Translations under genes and position numbers: made by a program
Shown here: in pieces, positions 8,653-16,476 of the stretch
How the letters are laid out: every line of letters begins with the position of its first letter
Numbering within the stretch: the stretch's first letter is position 1
Notes under the pieces: model-generated
What the model saw: only the letters and a program-made list of their open reading frames with translations
Databases searched by the model: none
Told to the model about the DNA's origin: nothing
From: CBDFGK01 sp965247075
GTDB lineage: Bacteria > Pseudomonadota > Gammaproteobacteria > Pseudomonadales > Halieaceae
Length of the DNA: 64,000 nt
Assembly: GCA_965247075.1 (NCBI GenBank)
Contig: CBDFGK010000002.1
Location: 372,001 to 436,000 of the forward strand
Reading direction: 5' to 3'

Positions 8653-9651
8653 CTAACGCGAGTAAATAATCAGCGCCAAGCCGATGAGGAACAGGGCGAA
8701 CATGGCTGTAATCAGCCTGTTGGTGCCCGCCGGCGCATCCTTGAATTCTTTCCAGATGAATACGCCCCAGAAAGCGGCGACCATGGTGGCGCCCTGGCCC
8801 AGGCCATAGGAGATGGCGTAGCCGGCGGTGCCGGCAGCAATGACATTGAGGCTGAAACCCAGCGCCCAGATAATACCGCCCAGAATACCCACCATGTGCA
8901 GCCTGGGGCTGCCCTTGCTGAAGTACTCGCCCATGGGCGCGACGGCACCGGACACCGGCTTGTACATCAGCGGTATCAGGAAGATCAGGTTGGAGGCGAG
9001 CAGGCCAAAGCTGAACACCACACCGGCGCTGTAGGGTGTCATCAGGCCCGCTTCCGGGTTGGCGAAATCCATGGACATGGAGGCCGCCACAAAGCGGTAG
9101 AAAAAGCCCATGGCAATACCGGCAATGATGGAAATGGTCAGTCCCTTGCCCACCGACTGCGTGCCATCGGATGGCAGGCGACGATAGATGATGGCATCGA
9201 TAACAATGGCGATGGTGATCAAGGCAACGCCGAGAAACAAATACAGGGCATCGCCAACCGGGCTCGCCATATAATTGGTAACTACGCCGATAATCAGGGC
9301 AAGTCCGATACCCACCGGAAACGCCACGGCCATACCGGCAATATTGATGGCCACAACCAACAAAATATTAGCCAGGTTAAAGACCGCTCCGCCCAGGAAG
9401 GCAGAGGTCAGTGCATCATTATTGGCCTGGCTGATATCGGCCATAAAGCTGCGACCTTCTTCACCGCTGCTGCCAATCGTAAATGCCAACAGCAGGGTCA
9501 GTAGCAGTACACCGATGGAGTAATCCCAGTAGAACAACTGGAACTGCCACTCTTCACTGGCCAGTTTCTGAGTATTGGCCCAGGAGCCCCAGCACAGCAT
9601 GGTGACAAAACACATGGCCACGGCCAGAGTATAGGATTCAACAATTAGCAT
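8653..9651 (-). CDS. GRP-family sugar (ribose-type) transporter, 332 aa
   Basis: Integral membrane permease with about ten transmembrane helices, of the glucose/ribose porter (RbsU-like, DMT superfamily) group. It begins MLIVESYTLAVAMCFVTMLC with WGSWANTQKL, a conserved family start, and ends with two close helices. The start at 9651 is chosen over 9699 because GAGGGC precedes it and the extra N-terminus is polar. It is first in the operon with the NUP lipoprotein and ribokinase. Ribose import is the natural reading, though a nucleoside substrate is possible. Confidence 0.85.
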   Translation of the reverse strand: MLIVESYTLAVAMCFVTMLCWGSWANTQKLASEEWQFQLFYWDYSIGVLLLTLLLAFTIGSSGEEGRSFMADISQANNDALTSAFLGGAVFNLANILLVVAINIAGMAVAFPVGIGLALIIGVVTNYMASPVGDALYLFLGVALITIAIVIDAIIYRRLPSDGTQSVGKGLTISIIAGIAMGFFYRFVAASMSMDFANPEAGLMTPYSAGVVFSFGLLASNLIFLIPLMYKPVSGAVAPMGEYFSKGSPRLHMVGILGGIIWALGFSLNVIAAGTAGYAISYGLGQGATMVAAFWGVFIWKEFKDAPAGTNRLITAMFALFLIGLALIIYSR

Positions 9652-9710
9652 TTGTCTGCCCTCTTTACGATTGTTGTAACGGCAGGGGGGCTGACGCAAG
9701 TGCCACCCAT

Positions 9711-9739
9711 GAAACCCCGGCTCAAGGACGGGGGGTTTC
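9711..9739. repeat. GC-rich inverted repeat in the divergent promoter region
   Basis: GAAACCCC pairs with GGGGTTTC around a 13-base loop containing CTCAAGGAC. It lies in the 271-bp gap between the divergent transporter and TonB receptor. The layout recalls subterminal hairpins of IS200/IS605 elements, but no transposase or TnpB is present, so that origin is only a suggestion. It might also shape expression of either operon. Confidence 0.4.
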
Positions 9740-9922
9740 CTTTCGGTACCCTAGTGTAGAACGGGACTGTATGGTTGCATAGAGCGCATGTCAACCGGGT
9801 GCGCTTGCAGTGGCGAGGAAAATTGTGAATTATTACCGGCCCCGAAGTTCAAAAGGTCGCCTATACTCGCGTTAAAATCAAGCGGTTGTAATCCTGACAA
9901 CCTGTATTGGACAGAGGTTCAC

Positions 9923-12154
9923 ATGAATAAGTCTTGTCTTCCAAACCTGAAAAAAAATCAACTGTACAGTGGTATCCTGCTGGCTTTTGCGGTGGGGCTT
10001 TCAAGCGGCGCCACGGCGCAAGCTGTTTTAGAGGAAGTCATCGTAACGGCGCAGAAAAGGGAGCAGTCCCTACAGGATATTCCTGCATCGGTGTCAGCCA
10101 TTAGCGGTCAGTTTGTTAACGAAATTCTGACGGCCGGTGAAAATATCCGTGGCTTGAACGCCAGGGTGCCCAGCCTGGTTGTGGAGTCCTCGAATGGCCG
10201 GCAATCGCCTCGTTTTTATATCCGCGGAGTCGGCAACTACGATTTCGATGTGAATGCCACGCAACCCGTCTCCTTTATCATGGATGAGATTGCCCTGGAA
10301 AATGCGGTACTCAAAAGCTTGCCCCTGTTTGACATAAAGCGGGTGGAAGTATTGAGGGGGCCTCAAGGTACCCTGTTCGGGCGCGGTACCACGGCAGGCG
10401 TGGTGAAAGTCGATTCTGTTCGGCCCACGGCAGAGACCGAGGGCTATATCAATGCGGGCTACGGTAGCCATGACACCTATAGCCTGGAAGGCGCCGTCGG
10501 TGGTTCCCTCTCTGATAAGCTGACCGCGAGAGCATCGGTCAAGTATCAGGAGCGAGATGACCGGATCAGCAATGCTGTCCAGGGCGGTGGTGACCGGTTT
10601 GGTGCCTTCGACGAATTTGCCTACCGGTTGCAACTGCAGTACGCGCCCAACGACGACCTCACCATTCTCGGTAAGCTGCACGGATTTCACCAGGATGGCT
10701 CGCATCCACAGATCTTCTATGCCAATGGCTTCACGCCCGGTAAAGAGGGCCTGCGCGGTGAGTTTGACGAGGAAGAAACCCTGCAGGACGGCCTGTCTGA
10801 TTTCGAACTGGACCACAGCGGTGGCAGCCTGATCGTCGAGTATCAATTCTCTGATCTCAAGTTTATCTCCATCAGTGGCTATGACGAGGTTGACAGCTTT
10901 AGTAAAACTGACCTTGATGGTGGCCTGGTCGGCGGCCCGGAGGTGATCGGTGTCTTTAATCGCCAGGCCTTCTTCAACGTGGCCACCGGTGATGGTCTGG
11001 ACGATCACTACCAGTTTACGCAGGAGCTTCGCTGGTCCGGCGAGACCGACAAAATGTTCTACCAGTTTGGCCTGTATTACCTGAAGGAGGATATCACCGT
11101 TGACTCAGCCGACTTTGATACCCCGTCTGGCGCCAGGACAGCCCTGACCCAAGCAGAGCAGGAGACAGAATCAGCAGCGATATTTGGCCAGCTCGATTAC
11201 CGCTTGTCTGATCAATGGTCGATGGTGGCCGGGCTGCGATATACGGCCGATGACAAGGAGCTGGACGTGGTGCCAGGCCCGGGCTCAACTGCCCCGCCGG
11301 CGAAAATTGACAAAGACGATGAGTACTGGAACGGCGAACTGGCCTTTATCTACGATTGGTCGGATGATATGAGCATCTATGGTCGCATCGGTACCGCATC
11401 TCGCGGGCCTGTGACCCTGGGTCGATTCGGTTTCACCAGCTCGGCGGACAAGGAAACCAATACCTCCGTAGAATTGGGCTTCAAGAGCACGCTTTTGGAC
11501 GGGCGCGCGCGCTGGAATGCTACCGTATACGCCTATGAGTTGGATGACATGCAGTTGACGGCCACCGGCGGCACCGGCAATACCAATGATCTGCTCAACG
11601 CCGACGTCGAGGGCTATGGATTTGAAACCGACTTCGAAATCCTGCTGACCGAAGGGCTGCGTCTGTCCGGTAACATGAGTTACAACGACACGGAGATTGT
11701 CGAAGAGGGCCTGCTGGTCGAGATGTGTTCGTCCACCCCGCTGTGTACGCCAAAAAACCCGATTGTGGATACCTTCGAAGGCTTCTTTGGCACGGTGAAC
11801 CTGGTGGCCGTGGAGGGAAATTCTCTGCCGCGAGCACCGGAGTGGATCTACAATATCAGTTTGAGCTATGAGTACCCGATTCAGGCAGGCACAATTTATG
11901 CGTCAACAGACTGGAACTACCGGGATGAGTCCAATATTTTTCTGTATGAGTCGGTCGAGTTTGTAGCGGAAGATCGGTGGCTTGGCGGGGCCCGCATCGG
12001 ATTCCGCAACAGTGCCGAGAACCTTGACGTATCGGTAGTAGGACGCAACATTACCGATGAGATTGTGGCCGATGGCGCGATCGACTTTCTCAATATGACG
12101 GCCATCGTTAACGAGCCTCGTTACTGGGGTGTGGAAGCGCGTTACAGCTATTGA
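9923..12154 (+). CDS. TonB-dependent outer-membrane receptor, 743 aa
   Basis: Active uptake of a substrate across the outer membrane, powered by TonB. A signal peptide (to about residue 33, ATAQA) is followed by the TonB box region EEVIVTAQKREQSLQDIPAS, a plug domain with VEVLRGPQGTLFGRGTTAG, and a long beta-barrel ending in an aromatic strand (RYWGVEARYSY). The ATG at 9923 has AGAGG upstream, and earlier in-frame starts lack a ribosome site. It is divergent from the ribose operon and 30 nt ahead of an exported amidohydrolase, so a nucleoside or related purine compound is the best guess for its substrate. Confidence 0.9.
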   Translation: MNKSCLPNLKKNQLYSGILLAFAVGLSSGATAQAVLEEVIVTAQKREQSLQDIPASVSAISGQFVNEILTAGENIRGLNARVPSLVVESSNGRQSPRFYIRGVGNYDFDVNATQPVSFIMDEIALENAVLKSLPLFDIKRVEVLRGPQGTLFGRGTTAGVVKVDSVRPTAETEGYINAGYGSHDTYSLEGAVGGSLSDKLTARASVKYQERDDRISNAVQGGGDRFGAFDEFAYRLQLQYAPNDDLTILGKLHGFHQDGSHPQIFYANGFTPGKEGLRGEFDEEETLQDGLSDFELDHSGGSLIVEYQFSDLKFISISGYDEVDSFSKTDLDGGLVGGPEVIGVFNRQAFFNVATGDGLDDHYQFTQELRWSGETDKMFYQFGLYYLKEDITVDSADFDTPSGARTALTQAEQETESAAIFGQLDYRLSDQWSMVAGLRYTADDKELDVVPGPGSTAPPAKIDKDDEYWNGELAFIYDWSDDMSIYGRIGTASRGPVTLGRFGFTSSADKETNTSVELGFKSTLLDGRARWNATVYAYELDDMQLTATGGTGNTNDLLNADVEGYGFETDFEILLTEGLRLSGNMSYNDTEIVEEGLLVEMCSSTPLCTPKNPIVDTFEGFFGTVNLVAVEGNSLPRAPEWIYNISLSYEYPIQAGTIYASTDWNYRDESNIFLYESVEFVAEDRWLGGARIGFRNSAENLDVSVVGRNITDEIVADGAIDFLNMTAIVNEPRYWGVEARYSY

Positions 12155-12184
12155 TAGATCTACTTGCTACGTCAACACACCCCG

Positions 12185-13606
12185 ATGTTGAAACCTATGC
12201 AACGGACAGTTACATTTTCTCTTGCCGCTGTTGTATTCGCAGCCATAAGTTGTGCTGCTGCGGCCGACTCTAAACCTGCGGACCTGATCGTTCGTGGCGA
12301 TTACGTTTTGCCCATGGACGGGGCCGGAACAGTACTCGTAGATGCAGCCGTAGTGGTGGTCGGCGACAGCATTGCCGCGGTTGGGCCCTGGCAGGAAATC
12401 AGCAAGCAGTTCCGAGCCGCGCAAATTGTGCCCGGCGCAGGGCGGGTGCTTATGCCGGGCCTCATCAATGGCCATACCCACTCATCCATGACCCTGATGC
12501 GTGGCATGGTCGATGACCTGGATCTGATGACCTGGCTCAACGACTACGTATTCCCGCTGGAGGGACGATTCGTCAATCCGGAGTATGTGCGCATCGGCAC
12601 GCAGTTGGCCTGCTGGGAAATGATACAGGGCGGCACCACGGCCTTTGTGGATATGTATTTTTACCCGGAAGTTACCGCCGCGGTGGTCGAAAGCTGCGGC
12701 CTGCGGGCAGTTGTTGCCGCACCCCAGATAGACTTTCCCAGCCCTGGATTCAAAGGCTGGGACGACTCTTTTGCCGCAGCCATTGAGTTTGTGCGCGCCT
12801 GGCAGGGGCGCCACCCCAGGATTACGCCCGCCTTTGCACCCCATGCACCCTATACGGTCTCACCAGAACATCTTGCCGATACAGCCAGGGTGGCGGTAGC
12901 AATGAATGCACCGATTTCCATACACCTGGCCGAGGCACCCGCCGAGGTGGAGTTTATTTTTGAGCGCTACGAGTCCACGCCCATGGAGCATGTGGCGGCC
13001 ACCGGGCTGTTTCAGGCCGATGTGATTGGCGCCCATATGGTGCAACTGACCGCGGCAGATATTGAAATTGCCGCCCGCGAGGGGGTTGGCGCGGTGCATA
13101 ACCCCACCTCCAATATGAAACTTGGCGCCGGTGTGGCCCCGGTTATCGCCATGATTGCAGCGGGAGTGAATGTGGGCCTGGGTACCGATGGGGCGGCCTC
13201 CAATAACGACCTGGACATGTGGGAGGAGATTCGTCTGGCGGCGCTGCTGCACAAGTTAAAGGCCGCCGACCCGACCGCCATTCCCGCCGGTACCGCCCTG
13301 GATATGGCAACCCGCATGGGGGCCATGGCCGTTGGACTGAGCGACGTGACGGGTCAATTGATGGTCGGTAAACAGGCCGATATGATCCAGCTCGACTTCA
13401 CCCGCACCCGCCACCAACCCCTGTACGATATTACGTCTCATCTGGTATATGTGCTGGATAGCCAGGACGTGCAAACCACCATCGTGGCCGGCCGCATTCT
13501 TATGCAGGACCGGCAGGTGCTGACCATTGATGAAGAAAAATTGCTAGCCAATGTGCTGCGCGTGCGCAATGAGATCAAGGCGGCGCTGACCGAGAGTGCA
13601 CCATGA
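12185..13606 (+). CDS. Exported amidohydrolase, MTA/SAH deaminase-like (TrzA/ATZ subgroup), 473 aa
   Basis: Metal-dependent hydrolase that typically deaminates adenine-type nucleosides or related heterocycles. Key blocks are NGHTHSSM (metal His), APHAPYT, SIHLAEAPAE, NPTSNMKLGAG and GTDGAASNNDLDM (metal Asp), in the order of the methylthioadenosine/S-adenosylhomocysteine deaminase group. Unusually, a cleavable signal peptide (FSLAAVVFAAISCAAAADS) is present, which puts the enzyme in the periplasm. Start is uncertain: ATGs at 12185 and 12197 are in frame, with no clear ribosome site. It follows the TonB receptor closely and overlaps a small ORF at its stop. Its exact substrate is unknown. Confidence 0.85.
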   Translation: MLKPMQRTVTFSLAAVVFAAISCAAAADSKPADLIVRGDYVLPMDGAGTVLVDAAVVVVGDSIAAVGPWQEISKQFRAAQIVPGAGRVLMPGLINGHTHSSMTLMRGMVDDLDLMTWLNDYVFPLEGRFVNPEYVRIGTQLACWEMIQGGTTAFVDMYFYPEVTAAVVESCGLRAVVAAPQIDFPSPGFKGWDDSFAAAIEFVRAWQGRHPRITPAFAPHAPYTVSPEHLADTARVAVAMNAPISIHLAEAPAEVEFIFERYESTPMEHVAATGLFQADVIGAHMVQLTAADIEIAAREGVGAVHNPTSNMKLGAGVAPVIAMIAAGVNVGLGTDGAASNNDLDMWEEIRLAALLHKLKAADPTAIPAGTALDMATRMGAMAVGLSDVTGQLMVGKQADMIQLDFTRTRHQPLYDITSHLVYVLDSQDVQTTIVAGRILMQDRQVLTIDEEKLLANVLRVRNEIKAALTESAP

Positions 13607-13758
13607 GATGGGTGCTGTTGATGGGATGTATTATCGCCACGGGAAGCTCTGCCATGGACGTTGATGAGTTAGTGCGAGTACTGCAGTTGGGGCAGCGAAA
13701 TTTGCTGCTGGAGCAGTTTCCAGCTCATCGCGAGATCATAGAGAAATTTACTCGCTAG
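13603..13758 (+). CDS. Small hypothetical protein, 51 aa
   Basis: Starts in an ATGA overlap with the amidohydrolase stop, which favours translational coupling. It has a hydrophobic N-terminus (MRWVLLMGCIIATGSSA) and an acidic/basic helix ending in HREIIEKFTR. It may be a small exported partner, or the 5' piece of a longer gene. Its TAG stop is the CTAG target of the adjoining insertion sequence, and the last base of the stop codon is supplied by the element. Confidence 0.45.
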   Translation: MRWVLLMGCIIATGSSAMDVDELVRVLQLGQRNLLLEQFPAHREIIEKFTR

Positions 13759-14911
13759 TGTAGGTCGTCAAACAGTTTGTAACTTATTAAGTTTCTCTCT
13801 GCCACGCTTCACTTTCTCCAGAATGTCACTCGCGGATTTGGTCCAGATATAAGGCGCCGGCGCTTGGTTATGAGTCTCAATGAACGCCATGACTGTTTGC
13901 CCAAGCTCTTTCACACTGCTAAAGACACCTCGTTTCAATTGCTTTTCAGTTAGCTCCCGAAAAAACCGTTCCACCATGTTTAACCACGATGCGCTGGTTG
14001 GCGTGAAGTGCACATGGAATCGCTGGTGATATTTCAGCCAGCTTTTTACCTTCGGGTGCTTATGCGTCGCGTAATTGTCACAGATAATATGAATCTCTTT
14101 ATCTTTGGGCGTCGACGTATTGATCTGGCGGAGAAATGACAACCATTCCTGATGGCGATGCCGCCCGGCGCAGGTGCCCAGCACTTCCCCTGTCAAGGTA
14201 TTCAATGCAGCAAACAAGGTCGTGGTGCCATTACGTTTATAGTCATGTGTCATTGTCGCGGCCCTGCCTTTTTTCATCGGTAAGCCCGGCTGTGTTCTAT
14301 CCAGCGCTTGTATCTGGCTCTTTTCATCACAACTGAAAACAATGGCGTTATCCGGCGGTGATATGTAAAGGCCGACGATTGCCTCCAGTTTCTCGGCAAA
14401 CTCTTTATCGTTTGATACCTTGAATGTACTTATCCGGTGCGGTTTCAAACCATGGCTTTTCCATATCCGGCCCACCGAGGACATGCTGATACCCGCCTTC
14501 TCTGCCATCAGGCGTTGGCTCCAATGCGTAGCGTTTTTCGGTTTCTCTTGCGTCGTGAGTCTGATCACCTGTGCAACCTTACGTGAACTGATTGTCGGTT
14601 TGCGCCCCGGCCGATACGCATCCCGGCGGATGCCTTCAACTCCTCTCTCCGCATAACGTTTTCGCCAGCGGCCGGCTTTCTGTCTCGTAATGCCCAGTTC
14701 AAAACCGATCTCTTCATTGGTCATGCCCTTGCCGGCCAGAAGAACAATTCGTGAACGCTCCGCCAATCGGACCGACACAGAACGCGATTTAGAGAACTTA
14801 CTCAAATCCACAACTTCGTCATCAGACAAAACAATTTCTACTGCAACACGCACGACAAGCTCTCTATATAGGAAAGAGGCTATATGTTACGCTATTTAGG
14901 GCGACCTACAC
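13758..14911 (-). mobile_element. IS630-type insertion sequence, copy 1 (1154 bp)
   Basis: Bounded by a perfect 10-bp inverted repeat (GTGTAGGTCG at the left, CGACCTACAC at the right). It is flanked by TA on both sides inside a CTAG target, the known IS630 pattern of TA duplication. The single gene is a DDE transposase on the minus strand. A near-identical copy of exactly the same length lies at 39988-41141 in the opposite orientation. The restored target is ...ACTCG-CTAG-CGATT..., between two convergent genes, so no coding sequence was disrupted. Confidence 0.93.
13768..14853 (-). CDS. IS630 family transposase, 361 aa
   Basis: Cut-and-paste DDE transposase. The N-terminal helix-turn-helix (MTNEEIGFELGITRQKAGRW, about residues 44-63) is followed by the catalytic Asp in SCDEKSQIQALD, a second Asp in IICDNYATHKHPK and the Glu in WLNMVERFFRELTEKQ. 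The start is GTG at 14853. It differs from the other copy at five visible positions (R70S, and K/Q, W/R, G/E and E/K changes in the C-terminal half). Both copies look complete, so either may be active. Confidence 0.93.
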   Translation of the reverse strand: MRVAVEIVLSDDEVVDLSKFSKSRSVSVRLAERSRIVLLAGKGMTNEEIGFELGITRQKAGRWRKRYAERGVEGIRRDAYRPGRKPTISSRKVAQVIRLTTQEKPKNATHWSQRLMAEKAGISMSSVGRIWKSHGLKPHRISTFKVSNDKEFAEKLEAIVGLYISPPDNAIVFSCDEKSQIQALDRTQPGLPMKKGRAATMTHDYKRNGTTTLFAALNTLTGEVLGTCAGRHRHQEWLSFLRQINTSTPKDKEIHIICDNYATHKHPKVKSWLKYHQRFHVHFTPTSASWLNMVERFFRELTEKQLKRGVFSSVKELGQTVMAFIETHNQAPAPYIWTKSASDILEKVKRGREKLNKLQTV

Positions 14912-14917
14912 TAGCGA

Positions 14918-15490
14918 TTATTCTTCTGCCAGGGCTGCTTTGATGGTTTCCATCATATCGGCGAGTTCTGGCTTGTTGCCGGCGATTTCTTCAATGGTCA
15001 GCCCATCCAACTCGTGGGGGAATACCAGCCACTGGTCTGTTTCGTGAAGGTAGTAATCGGGTACGCGGTCGGTTTTGTTATTGGTCGGCTTGTAGTAGGG
15101 CGTGGCAATGCGAATTTCCGGCGAGTTCTTTTTACAGGCCGCCTGCAGATCCCTGATGGCCTGATCAATACTGAGCCCGGTATCGTGCACGTCGTCGACA
15201 ATCAGCAGTGAATTTTCAGATTCCAGGCGTCGGATAAGGTAGTTGAGGCCATGTACCTGAACATGGCGGTTGCGCTCGCCAATGCCGGTATAGGACGAGG
15301 TGCGGATAGCAATGTGATCGGATTTTATCCCCAGCACATCCAGCAATTCCTGTATTGCAATTCCCACGGGTGCGCCACCGCGCCACACACCGACAATATA
15401 ATCGGGCCGAAATCCACTCTTGTAGACCTGCAGAGCCAATTCGAAAGAGTCGCGCAATAATTGACTGGCATCGATGTAGTGCTTGTTCAT
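14918..15490 (-). CDS. Purine-type phosphoribosyltransferase, 190 aa
   Basis: Transfers a base to PRPP to form a nucleotide. The PRPP-binding motif is LLIVDDVHDTGLSI (about residues 94-107), and the N-terminal loop is GVWRGGAPVG, as in the xanthine/hypoxanthine group. The C-terminal WLVFPHELD resembles the xanthine-guanine phosphoribosyltransferases. The IS630 copy lies 6 bp beyond its stop. It is close to nucleoside scavenging genes and the LOG protein, so purine salvage is likely, but the preferred base is not certain. Confidence 0.85.
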   Translation of the reverse strand: MNKHYIDASQLLRDSFELALQVYKSGFRPDYIVGVWRGGAPVGIAIQELLDVLGIKSDHIAIRTSSYTGIGERNRHVQVHGLNYLIRRLESENSLLIVDDVHDTGLSIDQAIRDLQAACKKNSPEIRIATPYYKPTNNKTDRVPDYYLHETDQWLVFPHELDGLTIEEIAGNKPELADMMETIKAALAEE

Positions 15491-15648
15491 GAGTTGGGGT
15501 CACTGAAAAAAGAGCTAGCCTACCATAGATCTCGGTGGTGCCTACGTCGGCATTTACATAACCTCACTGCACTAAAAATAAAATCCCATGGAGTGAAACA
15601 TGCCCCGGTATCCACCGACAAAGCCCGATGCGCCGGTTATGAATATGT

Positions 15649-16224
15649 TTATATCCTGTCCATCCATTTATCGAGAGTGTGTGGTTGGTATTGCAATACC
15701 GTTGCCAGTATATCTGTGGGATCGGTCGCGACCAGTAGCTGCGCCCGATGCTGCGGGGTCAAAAAACGGTTCTCAACCATGTGGTCGAGAAATTGCAGCA
15801 GCGCATCAAAAAAGTTATTGACGTTCAGCAGCCCGCAGGCCTTGGTATGAAAGCCCAACTGGTTCCAGGTCAATATTTCAATGATTTCTTCCAGCGTGCC
15901 TATGCCGCCGGGCAGGGCGATAAAGCAATCGGAGAGCGAGGCCATTTTCATTTTTCGCTCGTGCATCGAACTCACCGCAATCAGTTCTGTGACTGCACCG
16001 TGACCGACTTCCTTGTCCAGCAGGTCCTGCGGAATTACCCCAATCACTTCACCGCCGGCGCCCAAAGCGGCATCGGCGGCCGCACCCATCAGCCCCACCT
16101 GACCGCCGCCATACACCAGTGTGTGTCCCTGCGAGGCGATTAATTGCCCCATGGTACGGGCCGATTCCATGTAAGCAGAATTGGTACCTGGGCTGGAGCC
16201 GCAGTAGATGCAGATTGAAGACAT
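15649..16224 (-). CDS. LOG family protein (nucleoside 5'-monophosphate phosphoribohydrolase-like), 191 aa
   Basis: Rossmann-like TIGR00730/LOG protein. Family members cleave (often N6-modified) AMP into base and ribose 5-phosphate. The signatures are ICIYCGSS at the start, VYGGGQVGLMG and the PGGIGTLEEI motif with its catalytic Glu, with the Arg of SMHERKM. The ATG at 16224 has AAGGA upstream. The longer start at 16278 adds a non-conserved stretch. It lies upstream of the phosphoribosyltransferase on the same strand (158-bp gap), again pointing to nucleotide turnover. Confidence 0.9.
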   Translation of the reverse strand: MSSICIYCGSSPGTNSAYMESARTMGQLIASQGHTLVYGGGQVGLMGAAADAALGAGGEVIGVIPQDLLDKEVGHGAVTELIAVSSMHERKMKMASLSDCFIALPGGIGTLEEIIEILTWNQLGFHTKACGLLNVNNFFDALLQFLDHMVENRFLTPQHRAQLLVATDPTDILATVLQYQPHTLDKWMDRI

Positions 16225-16476
16225 GCCATGTATCCTTGATGTGCGTGTGAGCATACCGCTTGTGGCGGGCAACTTCATTACAGGCTGGAGTGTGCCCAGC
16301 GTATGCCCCGGGCGACGCGCGATGAAATGCAGCAGTTGCAGGGCATGTTCGCCCGGGCGGCCCGCTGGGATGAGCGCAACGAAATGTCCTCTTATCTGAA
16401 AGATCCCACATTGATGCCGCTACTGCATAGTTTCGACGGCGCAACCGGTGATGACGGCTATGTTGCGCGCCATCTA

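Noticed and set aside
9711..9739. IS200/IS605 or TnpB guide-RNA end at the GC-rich hairpin
   Set aside because: Only the hairpin resembles such ends. No transposase, TnpB or second end was seen nearby.
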